DNA from: Paenibacillus phoenicis
Lineage (GTDB): Bacteria > Bacillota > Bacilli > Paenibacillales > Paenibacillaceae
Assembly (NCBI RefSeq): GCF_034718895.1
Contig: NZ_JAYERP010000001.1
Coordinates: 496,001-560,000 of the forward strand
DNA length: 64,000 nt
Direction of reading: 5' to 3'
The notes under the pieces were generated by a model, which made no database searches, was not told the origin of the DNA, and was given only the letters and a program-made list of their open reading frames with translations. The first letter of the stretch is position 1. Every line of letters begins with the position of its first letter. A program made the position numbers and the translations under genes. Shown in pieces: positions 53,238 through 60,740 of this stretch.

Positions 53238-54605
53238 CTAAAAGCCGGACAAATAGCGGGTATATTCGATCATTTGCTTGACCGAAGGGCGGATTTTGTC
53301 TTCGCCGATCGGAGTATTATCGTTCTTGGACGGCTTGGAGTTGACCTCCAGCAACCACACCCGGCCGCTCGTTTCCACCGCCAAATCAATCCCGAACTCC
53401 CCGAAGTGGGCCGGGATTTGCGCATCGACGCTCTGGGCGACGTCCAGCGCCACCTTCTTCAGCTTTAAGGCGAGTTTGCTTTTGATTCCAGCCGGCAGCG
53501 AGCTGCGGGCAATCGCGTCCTTCACCTTACTCAGCGTGCCGCCGCGAGCCAGATTGGACACAAAATGATGGTTCCCGGCGATCCGGGCCACGATGGAAGT
53601 CGTATTCCATTTGCCGTACAGGTTCTTCTGGACCAACGCCCGAAAATCAACCGGCCTATGATCCACCTCGATCAAGTGAAGCCCCTGCTGGATTTGGTAG
53701 CGAGTCGTTTTCATTTTGCCGGATAACGCGGTGAACAGCTTAGCGAGGCTCGGATATACTTGGCGCTGTGCGCCACCAACCTGGGTCGATAAGGTCTGGA
53801 AGGCGCCGCCTTCAAGCCGCGAGATACGGATGATGCCTTTGCCCAAGCTTCCCTTGATTGGTTTCAGGAAGACGACGGGATATTTGCTGCACATCGCTTT
53901 CAACATCGCGTAATTGCGAAACAGATGCGATTCCGGCAAATAACGCTGCACGGAGGCATCTCGGCTAAGCGCGTCGAACACTTCGGTTTTGTCGAGATAT
54001 TTCTCGTTGAAAAAATGGCTCCCGTAGCGGGATTTTACTTCTTTCATAAAATGCTGTACGCTAGGTTTGTTCTCCAATTTCCGCGAATTCAGCCGGTTGT
54101 AGAATACATCTGCGGCGGGCAGCTGGGTTTGCTTCCACCCGTTGCCATAGACCCAGCCCGAGATCTGGCTTGTGCTGGTGCCGATATGATTGGGGGTAAA
54201 GAAATAGACGAATACCCCTTGGCGCGAGCAGGCGTTCACGAGCTCTTTGCAGAACTTGGTCATTTGGCCAAACGGCCGTTCCGGATTACCGGGGAAATCC
54301 TGACTGAGCAGAACTCCTAACAGCGGACCCAGTTGAAGGGTCGAGGAATGCGGCCGATAGATGAGTCGCAGCGGCGACCGCGGTTGGATTCCCATTTTTC
54401 TAGCCAGACCCGAGCTCATGCGAACTCCGTCGGATCTGGATAAGGGAATGACCTTCACGCGGTGCCGAAATGATCCGAAGGTGAGTAGAAGCGGAAGATG
54501 CGTTGGGATTTTCCACTGTTTGATCAGCATGTCTCCGAGCACGAGAATGTCGTCTTCAAGAATGCCCGGACTCATGATTTGTACCGTAATTTTTTTGGAG
54601 GGCAT
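53238..54605 (-). CDS. yheD: YheD-type ATP-grasp protein, long form (copy 5)
   Basis: 455 residues. Long-form N-terminal domain (VQIMSPGILEDDILVLGDML), LGVLLSQDFPGNPERPFGQM, ADVFYNRLNSRKLENKPSVQ, FLKPIKGSLGKGIIRISRLE, QIQQGLHLIEVDHRPVDFRA, FGIDLAVETSGRVWLLEVNS then KPSKND. First gene of the minus-strand cluster; its ATG follows GGAAGGAGATCCGCATTC. A CATATGAT element about 80 bp upstream could belong to a sporulation promoter but is not convincing. Confidence 0.92.
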   Translation of the reverse strand: MPSKKITVQIMSPGILEDDILVLGDMLIKQWKIPTHLPLLLTFGSFRHRVKVIPLSRSDGVRMSSGLARKMGIQPRSPLRLIYRPHSSTLQLGPLLGVLLSQDFPGNPERPFGQMTKFCKELVNACSRQGVFVYFFTPNHIGTSTSQISGWVYGNGWKQTQLPAADVFYNRLNSRKLENKPSVQHFMKEVKSRYGSHFFNEKYLDKTEVFDALSRDASVQRYLPESHLFRNYAMLKAMCSKYPVVFLKPIKGSLGKGIIRISRLEGGAFQTLSTQVGGAQRQVYPSLAKLFTALSGKMKTTRYQIQQGLHLIEVDHRPVDFRALVQKNLYGKWNTTSIVARIAGNHHFVSNLARGGTLSKVKDAIARSSLPAGIKSKLALKLKKVALDVAQSVDAQIPAHFGEFGIDLAVETSGRVWLLEVNSKPSKNDNTPIGEDKIRPSVKQMIEYTRYLSGF

Positions 54606-54846
54606 GAATGCGGATCTCCTTCCAAGCTAAGCTAGAGTCTTGGATGCAAGTAAAGATCATCTGCGTAAAATGCATGTAATGCATCATATGAGGACATAGA
54701 ATCCTTGGTGATTAACCTATGCCCGTTTTCGGCGGCTTCCGGGCGAAGGAATAAAGCGATTTACTCCTTGCCAGGCGCGGGCCGAAGACGGATATCGCGG
54801 AAGATAGTTAGGGCAGCAGCCTAAGAGAAAGAAGGAGGAAGAGAGG

Positions 54847-56010
54847 GTGCCCGATTGGCTTTACGTGTTGGTGAGCGTCGCGGTGGCTGCTTTTGTCGGC
54901 GGCGTGACCAACCATTTTGCGATTAAAATGTTGTTTCATCCGCGCAAGCCCATACATATCGGCAAATTTCACGTTCCCTTTACACCGGGACTGATCCCGA
55001 AACGCCGTGACGATATCGCCGAATCATTGGGTCAGGTGGTGGCCGAGTATTTGGTGACGGCCGAAGGGCTGCAGGAAACCGTGCAGCGTCCGGCGTTCCG
55101 GAACAAGGCGGAGAATGCCTTGCGCGGCTTCGTGGAACGCGTAAGCTCCAGCGAGTTAACGCTTCGGCAAGCGGCACTCCGGGTGTGGAGCGAGGAGGAG
55201 TTCGAGGCGCTGAAGTCCAAGCTGGCGGCTGGGGCTAGAGCAACGGCGATGCGGGGGCTGGCGCGTCTATGGGAACATGCGGACCTAAGCAGCCTGCCAG
55301 TGAAGCGGCTTGTTCCCGGTTGGTCTGAGGAGAACCGCAAAGCCTGGAGCGCTGCGCTGGCCAGTGCGTTACTGGGCGTCGTGGAAGAGGAACTGCTGTC
55401 GGCCAACGGACAGCGCATGCTGTCGAAAATGGCGGCGGGGCTGATGGACCGGGCCGGCGGATTCCTTGGCACGATGGCGGCGATTTTTGTGGATGAGGAC
55501 AAATTGGTGCAAAAAATGACCCCAGCGCTCGTTCAGGCGCTGCGGGGCGAGGAAGCTTTAAGCAAAACCGCCCAAGCGATCGAGACGCGGCTGGAGCTGT
55601 ACGGCGAGAAGCCGGTGGCGGAACTGCTGGCGCTCTTAACCGGCGAAGAGGCGCTAAGCTGGCTGAGCGGCAAGCTGGAGCAGCTGCCGCTGGAGCGTTG
55701 GCTGGAGCAAGCGGAGAACCGACCGATTCGCTCGTTGATCGAGCCGTGGAAAGCGTCGGTGCAGGGCTTCGTTCCGGTGCTGACCGAGCGGCTACTGCGC
55801 TTGATTGCCAAGGGCATTCCGGCGGCGATGCAGGCGGTGGATTTGCCGGGCCTCGTCGAGGAACAGGTGCAGAGATTCCCGATCGAACGGCTGGAGGAGG
55901 TCATCCTCAGCGTCTCCGGCAAGGAATTTCGCGCCATTACTTGGCTTGGCGTATTGCTTGGCGGAATCATCGGCTTGTTCCAGTCGCTGTTACTGCTATG
56001 GTTGGGTTAG
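54847..56010 (+). CDS. yheB: DUF445 membrane protein YheB
   Basis: 387 residues. N-terminal helix LYVLVSVAVAAFVGGVTNHF followed by AIKMLFHPRKP and PFTPGLIPKRRDDIAESLGQ, the DUF445 signature; a long helical middle; and a C-terminal membrane helix (TWLGVLLGGIIGLFQSLLLL). GTG 54847 follows AAGGAGGAAGAGAG. Function unknown; in B. subtilis it lies beside yheA, yheC and yheD, and the same neighbourhood is kept here with yheB divergent from the ATP-grasp genes. Confidence 0.93.
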   Translation: MPDWLYVLVSVAVAAFVGGVTNHFAIKMLFHPRKPIHIGKFHVPFTPGLIPKRRDDIAESLGQVVAEYLVTAEGLQETVQRPAFRNKAENALRGFVERVSSSELTLRQAALRVWSEEEFEALKSKLAAGARATAMRGLARLWEHADLSSLPVKRLVPGWSEENRKAWSAALASALLGVVEEELLSANGQRMLSKMAAGLMDRAGGFLGTMAAIFVDEDKLVQKMTPALVQALRGEEALSKTAQAIETRLELYGEKPVAELLALLTGEEALSWLSGKLEQLPLERWLEQAENRPIRSLIEPWKASVQGFVPVLTERLLRLIAKGIPAAMQAVDLPGLVEEQVQRFPIERLEEVILSVSGKEFRAITWLGVLLGGIIGLFQSLLLLWLG

Positions 56011-56086
56011 GCTGACGGGCGAGGGCTTGACGGTTGAACCGCCCGCCCGGGTTACAGTCGTGGGCTATGGGCCACGCAACTTGCTC

Positions 56087-56270
56087 TAACGCTTATGAGG
56101 AGCGCTAATGGTGCCGAAAAGAGGGAAATGAAATTCTAACGCTTACTGTAGAGCTTATTTCCCGTTTTTCGCGATAAACAGCGGTATTTTCGGTTCGATA
56201 AGCTTTCTGATCAGCGTTAAAAATTGTACTCCTCGTTTTTTGGGCAAATAAGCTTCTTGATCAGCGTTAG
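56087..56270. repeat. Four degenerate 24-bp repeats, two direct then two inverted
   Basis: Pattern TAACGCT-N2-T-N3-GAGCTTATT. Direct units at 56087-56108 and 56137-56160, inverted at 56197-56220 and 56246-56270, about 50 bp apart. Non-coding; no link to a known element. Confidence 0.6.
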
Positions 56271-56279
56271 CACAAGAAC

Positions 56280-56363
56280 GCAAGAAAGCGAGCTAGAACG
56301 GAAGTTAGATAGTAAGCTAGAAAGCAAGCTAAAAAGCAAGTTAGAAAGCAAACTGGAAAGCAA
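56280..56363 (+). repeat. 12-bp tandem repeat, seven units
   Basis: Variants of GCTAGAAAGCAA run without gaps for 84 bp. One frame would read SKLE over and over, but no ribosome site supports it. It ends 65 bp before yheA. Confidence 0.75.
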
Positions 56364-56428
56364 GCAGGGGACAGACTCGTCTTACGCCCGCTTGGATTAC
56401 ACTAAATCAAATTTGGAGGTTTAACTTA

Positions 56429-56773
56429 ATGAACATTTATGACAAAGCACATGAACTGGCGGCAGCCTTGAAGGACAGCCAGGAGGTAGCCGAAATCACG
56501 GCAGCGATGAAGCTGGTGGAGGCCGATCCCGAAAGCAAACGGATGCTCGACGATTTTCGGGTTCGCCAAAATGAAGTCCAGCAGCGAATGATGGCTGGAG
56601 AGATGCCGACGCAAGAGGAAATGGAACAAATGGAGAAACAGTTCGAGGTGCTGAGTCTGAACTTGAATATCCGTCGTCTGTTTGACGCCGAACGCCGGCT
56701 TAGCGTGATCATTCAGGACGTCAACAAGATTATTACGGACAGCCTGGTCCACCTGTACGGCGCGGGGATCTAA
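56429..56773 (+). CDS. yheA: YlbF/YmcA-family protein YheA
   Basis: 114 residues, almost all helical: YDKAHELAAALKDSQEVAEI and MRNQ-type RVRQNEVQQRMMAGEMPTQE then EMEQMEKQFEVL. It is the YheA member of the Com_YlbF family; relatives YlbF and YmcA form a Fe-S complex affecting RNase Y and sporulation, but YheA's own role is unknown. Starts at ATG after TTGGAGGTTTAACTTA. Confidence 0.93.
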   Translation: MNIYDKAHELAAALKDSQEVAEITAAMKLVEADPESKRMLDDFRVRQNEVQQRMMAGEMPTQEEMEQMEKQFEVLSLNLNIRRLFDAERRLSVIIQDVNKIITDSLVHLYGAGI

Positions 56774-56912
56774 CTTCGCGCTTTTACGCACGCTTTCTTG
56801 ATTCACAAGTTTCTATCATATTCCTGCAGCCCCGTTCATAGAGATAGAAGAGACAAGGGGAAGACCTCATCAACGTATCTCGTAATCTATGAAAATAAAG
56901 GAGCTGCAGAGG

Positions 56913-57206
56913 ATGAAAGTCGTAAGAAAACCAAGCAAATGGAAGCATGCCGTTTATCTGATTCTGGCATTAGCGATGCTCGTTTATGCCTTGCCGATGA
57001 TTTCGTTTGAGCCTGGAGCCGGCTGGGTGTCGGTATTTGGCGCGGTGTGGGCAGGGTTTGCCTTCCTCGTCATCGGGGCTCACCTGCATTTCCTTCTTGG
57101 TGTCAATGAAGAGAAGCAGCGGGAGTTGGACCGAATCCGGCGGGAAAAATACCGGGAATGGGAGCTCCAATGGGGAGCGGACGGAAAACACGGTGAAAAG
57201 GCATAA
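56913..57206 (+). CDS. Two-helix membrane protein, hypothetical (97 aa)
   Basis: Membrane helices at about 13-32 (AVYLILALAMLVYALPMISF) and 38-60 (WVSVFGAVWAGFAFLVIGAH), then a charged helical tail (EEKQRELDRIRREKYREWEL). No family is recognised. ATG 56913 follows AAAGGAGCTGCAGAGG; an ATG 24 bp upstream lies before that ribosome site. Ends at a very strong terminator. Confidence 0.7.
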   Translation: MKVVRKPSKWKHAVYLILALAMLVYALPMISFEPGAGWVSVFGAVWAGFAFLVIGAHLHFLLGVNEEKQRELDRIRREKYREWELQWGADGKHGEKA

Positions 57207-57225
57207 GCCCGTGCTAAAAATGGAC

Positions 57226-57275
57226 AGGGACTGTTCCGGAAGTGTAATGATCTTCCGGAACAGTCCCTTTTTTTC
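57226..57275. terminator. Strong terminator (17-bp stem)
   Basis: AGGGACTGTTCCGGAAG pairs with CTTCCGGAACAGTCCCT around TGTAATGAT, then seven T. Also placed correctly to end the ilvB tail on the other strand. Confidence 0.9.
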
Positions 57276-57299
57276 GTCCTCGGCTCATTTTGTATGGCA

Positions 57300-57398
57300 C
57301 TACCTCTCGTCTTCGCCGGTCAGCATTTGATCGTTGCTGGCTCCGTGCGGGACCATCGGGTAGACGTTTTGCTCCCCCCGTACGTTAAATTCCATCAG
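57300..57398 (-). pseudogene. ilvB: Acetolactate synthase large-subunit C-terminal fragment
   Basis: The minus strand reads LMEFNVRGEQNVYPMVPHGA then SNDQMLTGEDER and TAG. The PMVPxGAS block is the C-terminal signature of IlvB-type thiamine-diphosphate enzymes. Only about 33 residues remain; the sequence breaks off at about 57398, where hemY begins on the other strand. Confidence 0.65.
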
Positions 57399-58329
57399 GA
57401 TGGAGCCGCTGCTCGCCGGCATTTATGCCGGAGATACGGCGGAGCTTAGCTTGAAGGCGACGTTCCCGCAATTTAGGGAGATGGGGCGGAAACATCGCAG
57501 TTTGATCCTCGGCCTCCTGGCGAGCAAGAAACAACCCGCTCCGAAGCCGCGGGAGGGAGTGCCGAAGGTGGCGTATAACAGCCTATTTTTGACGTTGGAG
57601 GGCGGATTAACCGTGATGACGGACGCTTTGGCCGCGGCCTTACAGGAAGAGCGTGTGATCACTGGACAAGCGGTGGTTGGACTGACACGGCAGGGTCACC
57701 GTTATCAGATGGAGCTCAGTGGAGATGAGCGGACCGAGGTGGAAGCCGTCATCCTGGCGACTCCAGCTTATGCGGCGGCTCGCCTGCTACAGGATCAGAT
57801 CGCCGCTGCGGTCTATTTGGAGCAAATCCGTTATGTTTCGGTGGCAAATTTGGCGTTTGCCTACCGGCGCGAGGAGATCCAGCATGATTTGAACGGGTCC
57901 GGCGTATTGATCCCGCGCGGCGAAGGGCGGATGATTACGGCAATCACCTGGACGTCCTCCAAGTGGCTGCACTCAGCGCCGGCAGATCGGATGCTGCTTC
58001 GGACGTATATCGGCCGTTTGGGGGATGAAGCCTGGACCCGGCTGTCCGAACCGGAGGTCCGTCGGCGCGTAGCTGCTGAACTCAAGGAGTTAATGGGGAT
58101 CGAGGCTGAACCGCTCTTTTGCGAAATGTCGTCATTGCCTGCCTCGATGCCGCAATATCCGGATGGTCATGTGGAGCGTCTGCAAGAGCTGCGCGTTGAG
58201 CTGGAGCGGACGATGCCCGGCGTCTTGCTGTGCGGTGCGGGATACGGCGGGGTTGGCATTCCCGATTGCATTCGTCAAGGCAAGGAATCGGCGGAAGCGA
58301 TGTTAACCGGGTTAGGAGATGAACGGTGA
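57399..58329 (+). pseudogene. hemY: Protoporphyrinogen/coproporphyrinogen oxidase, N-terminus missing
   Basis: 309 residues starting abruptly at EPLLAGIYAGDTAELSLKAT, normally an internal block. Then LEGGLTVMTDALAAAL, VILATPAYAAARLL, and the C-terminal FAD-binding region PGVLLCGAGYGGVGIPDCIR. About 160 N-terminal residues, including the GxGxxG FAD motif, are absent, so it cannot work as HemY. ATG 57400 is part of the join, with no ribosome site. The stop overlaps the next start (GTGATG), the usual hemY-radical SAM coupling. Confidence 0.8.
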
Positions 58330-58835
58330 TGCAGCAAATTCAATTAAAGGACTATAACGAGAACCCGTTTATTGTCATCTGGGAGGTGATGAGAGCTTGC
58401 GCGCTGAAATGCCTGCATTGCCGTGCGGAAGCGCAATATCGCCCTGACCCCAGACAGCTGACCTTCGAGGAGGGGAAGCAGCCGATCGACGATATTGCGA
58501 AAATGGACGATCCGCTGTTTGTATTTACCGGCGGCGATCCTTTGATGCGTCCGGATTTGTTTGACCTGGCACGATATGCGATCCATAAAAAAGGCCTGCC
58601 TGTGTCCATGACCCCGAGCGCCACGCCAAGAGTTACCTTTTCCGCCGTAAGTAAGGCTAAGGAGGTCGGTCTCTCCCGCTGGGCGTTTAGCCTCGACGGC
58701 TCGTCCGCAGAGATTCATGATCATTTCCGGGGGACGCGGGGTTCTTTTGAGATGACGATGAAAGGAATTGGGTATTTGCAGCAGCTGGATATCCCGATTC
58801 AGATCAATACGACGGTGTCCCACTTGCACAACATA
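58329..58835 (+). pseudogene. Radical SAM/SPASM protein, C-terminus missing
   Basis: About 168 residues: NENPFIVIWEVMRACALKCLHCRAEA (cluster Cys triad CALKCLHC), FVFTGGDPLMRPDLFDLARY, and WAFSLDGSSAEIHDHFRGTR. This fits the TIGR04053-type radical SAM/SPASM family that is often next to heme genes. The sequence leaves the family near 58825-58835 and enters a terminator; the frame stays open to 59549 only because it is antisense to the DUF2249 operon. The SPASM C-terminal half (about 190 residues) is lost. Confidence 0.75.
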
Positions 58836-58866
58836 AAAAGGAGGCTGGAGGCCTCCTTTTCTTTTC
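58836..58866. terminator. Terminator at the junction
   Basis: AAAAGGAGGC pairs with GCCTCCTTTT around TGGAG, flanked by A and T. It ends the minus-strand DUF2249 operon and directly abuts the radical SAM breakpoint. Confidence 0.85.
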
Positions 58867-58874
58867 TGAAAAAC

Positions 58875-59111
58875 CTAAGCTTGAATCGGTTCAAATGTCA
58901 CCTTCCAATGATCCGCTGCCAGTTGTTCGCATTCATGACGGTAGCCCTTACCTTCAAGCACCTTCAGGAGCGGGACGGGCTTCATTGTGGCGTGCAGAAC
59001 AAGGCTGTCACCCTCCTGCAGCTTCCCAACCGTGTCCATAATAACGCTGAACGGCTCTTCGCCGCGGCGAAGAATCGGCCGAACGTCGAGTTCAACGATC
59101 TGGTTTGCCAT
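58875..59111 (-). CDS. DUF2249 domain protein (78 aa)
   Basis: LDVRPILRRGEEPFSVIMDT followed by VGKLQEGDSLVLHATMKPVP, then LLKVLEGKGYRHECEQLAAD. This is the small alpha/beta DUF2249 (SirA/TusA-like) fold without the catalytic Cys of TusA. Its ATG directly abuts the stop of the gene before it (no spacer), so translation is coupled. DUF2249 proteins commonly occur in denitrification and nitric-oxide gene regions. Third gene of an Fnr-type-controlled operon. Confidence 0.85.
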   Translation of the reverse strand: MANQIVELDVRPILRRGEEPFSVIMDTVGKLQEGDSLVLHATMKPVPLLKVLEGKGYRHECEQLAADHWKVTFEPIQA

Positions 59112-59471
59112 TTATGGATTCACCTCCACGTCCGTCCGTTCGGCGGCAAATGCTTGGCAGAGCCGAGCTGCACCGCTGAGTCCCTTCATGCCGCCGTACA
59201 GCTTATAGAAGAACGAGTCCGGCGCATCCAGCGAGAAGGACAAATACTGCTTTGGATCGATCCCCAGCATTTTTTCAAACAAAGCGGAAGTATCGTAGGC
59301 ATAGAAACAGAAATAGGTGTATTGGAATTCCGGCATTTTTTCCGCGATGGTGAGGATCTCGCTGGCATAGCGTTCCAGATTGCTTTCCGCTTCCTCAATC
59401 ATCCGCAACGCATCCTCGAGCTCGACGGCAATCTTAATCGTTTTCTCATCGACAACCGTAATCGTTGCCAT
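59112..59471 (-). CDS. Conserved hypothetical between two DUF2249 genes (119 aa)
   Basis: Begins TITVVDEKTIKIAVELEDAL and contains FQYTYFCFYAYDTSALFEKM and YGGMKGLSGAARLCQAFAAE. Soluble, helical; one Cys in each of two segments. No family name is recognised. Position between two DUF2249 genes suggests that it forms a functional set with them. Start at ATG after GGGGGAATGCCCT. Confidence 0.75.
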   Translation of the reverse strand: MATITVVDEKTIKIAVELEDALRMIEEAESNLERYASEILTIAEKMPEFQYTYFCFYAYDTSALFEKMLGIDPKQYLSFSLDAPDSFFYKLYGGMKGLSGAARLCQAFAAERTDVEVNP

Positions 59472-59487
59472 AGGGCATTCCCCCTGC

Positions 59488-59721
59488 TTAGTTTTTGCCG
59501 ATTTTCACCTGGAACATCTCTGGCCCCTGCTCAATGTACTCCCAAGTGAAACCGCCGGGATGCATGGCCTCGAACTGAAACCGGAGCGGTACCGGGTCAT
59601 GGTCGTTAATCAGCAGCATCGCTTCCCCCGGCTCCAGGGAATTAAAGGTTGCAAAGATGGTCTTATGCTTGAGCTGCGGCGGATATTCGGTGGCGTTGAC
59701 AGTAGCTTTGAATTGACTCAT
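59488..59721 (-). CDS. DUF2249 domain protein (77 aa)
   Basis: YPPQLKHKTIFATFNSLEPG followed by EAMLLINDHDPVPLRFQFEA then MHPGGFTWEYIEQGPEMFQV. The motif HDPxPLRxQFEA is typical of DUF2249. Starts at ATG after TAGGAGGACTTCCC. First gene of the operon, about 30 bp after the predicted transcription start. Confidence 0.88.
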   Translation of the reverse strand: MSQFKATVNATEYPPQLKHKTIFATFNSLEPGEAMLLINDHDPVPLRFQFEAMHPGGFTWEYIEQGPEMFQVKIGKN

Positions 59722-59756
59722 GGGAAGTCCTCCTAAATGTTTAGAATTTAACCCCC

Positions 59757-59798
59757 ATTATAGCAACGGACTTGAGCGGGATTGTGATATCAGTCACA
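59757..59798 (-). promoter_or_regulatory. Fnr-type promoter of the DUF2249 operon
   Basis: On the minus strand TGCTATAAT (-10 at 59762-59757, with the TG extension). The palindrome TGTGA-N6-TCACA at 59783-59798 is centred at 59790.5, about 41 bp upstream of the expected start near 59750. This is the class II activator position for Crp/Fnr-family proteins. Confidence 0.7.
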
Positions 59799-59853
59799 AG
59801 ATGCGAAACCGTCAAAAATTTCTCGGCGGATTTGTCCGGAAGCTGCCATGAAT

Positions 59854-59898
59854 CAAGTGATTTCTGTCACTTGGGTGCCGATGCCGGACGATTATAAT
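59854..59898 (+). promoter_or_regulatory. Fnr-type promoter of ywiC
   Basis: CAAGTGA-N6-TCACTTG at 59854-59873, a perfect 7-bp-arm palindrome centred at 59863.5, and TATAAT at 59893-59898. The expected start is near 59905, giving a spacing of about -41.5. In B. subtilis ywiC lies in the Fnr-controlled nitrate-respiration region. Confidence 0.7.
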
Positions 59899-59948
59899 GT
59901 GCGTAATTTGAATTTGATGGCTCACGATTAGAAGGAGGAACCGATAAC

Positions 59949-60689
59949 ATGCGCGTCCGAGATTACATCCCGAATCAACATGGAGCCTGGGCCATGCTGA
60001 TCGTTCCGTTTCTGTTTGGCATGCTCGCCTCTACCCCCGGGGCGATCCACGGTTTGTTGTTTGTGTGCTGGCTTCTCATTTATCTGTTTATGTTTCCTTT
60101 GCTGCAATGGATTCGGAGGGGAAAAGCCAAGACCAAAGCCAAAGCCGACCGATACCGCAAGCCTTTGCTGCTCTACGGTGCGTTGCTGGTCCCTGCGGCG
60201 CTCACTTTGGTCCTGCTTCGCCCCGAGGTGCTGAAGTTGGCTCTCCTGTTCGTGCCGCTGTTTGGGGTGAATGCCTTCTATGCCAAGCAGAAGCGCGAAC
60301 GCGCTCTGCTGAACGACATCGCGGCGATCGTGCAATTCAGCTTGATGGTGTTTATCTCGTATCAGCTTGGAGGAGGAACCGATCTTCGGCTCGCCACGGA
60401 ACTGTTCCTGATCAGCACGTTGTATTTTGTAGGGACCGCTTTTTACGTGAAAACCATCATCCGTGAACGGAATAATAAGCGATTCTATTGCTACTCCGTA
60501 GCCTACCACGTTATGCTGATGATCTTGGCCGTATGGCTGCTCTCTCCGGCGCTGTGGATCGCCGCATTGATCCTGCTGGCTAGAGCGGTCTGGTTCCCGC
60601 GGACGGGGATTACCGCCAAGCAGTCCGGCATGCTGGAAATTGTCTATTCTGTTATCGTTCTTGCCGCCTTCTGGATGACCTACGCCTGA
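59949..60689 (+). CDS. ywiC: YwiC-like membrane protein
   Basis: 246 residues, about eight membrane helices, with the family opening YIPNQHGAWAMLIVPFLFGM and later FVPLFGVNAFYAKQKRERAL plus TLYFVGTAFYVKTIIRERNN. Function unknown. In B. subtilis it neighbours narK, fnr and arfM; here those genes are absent but the Fnr-type operator remains. Starts at ATG after AGAAGGAGGAACCGATAAC. Confidence 0.92.
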   Translation: MRVRDYIPNQHGAWAMLIVPFLFGMLASTPGAIHGLLFVCWLLIYLFMFPLLQWIRRGKAKTKAKADRYRKPLLLYGALLVPAALTLVLLRPEVLKLALLFVPLFGVNAFYAKQKRERALLNDIAAIVQFSLMVFISYQLGGGTDLRLATELFLISTLYFVGTAFYVKTIIRERNNKRFYCYSVAYHVMLMILAVWLLSPALWIAALILLARAVWFPRTGITAKQSGMLEIVYSVIVLAAFWMTYA

Positions 60690-60740
60690 ATGTGTATAAT
60701 GAATACAGAATAGTACAGATTCGGGCAGGGGGTATAACAG

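Noticed and set aside
56224-56424. 66-codon frame with SKLE repeats
   Set aside because: Created by a 12-bp tandem repeat; no ribosome site, so kept as a repeat only.
58836-59549. C-terminal continuation of the radical SAM frame
   Set aside because: Family similarity ends at the terminator and the rest is the reverse complement of the DUF2249 operon.
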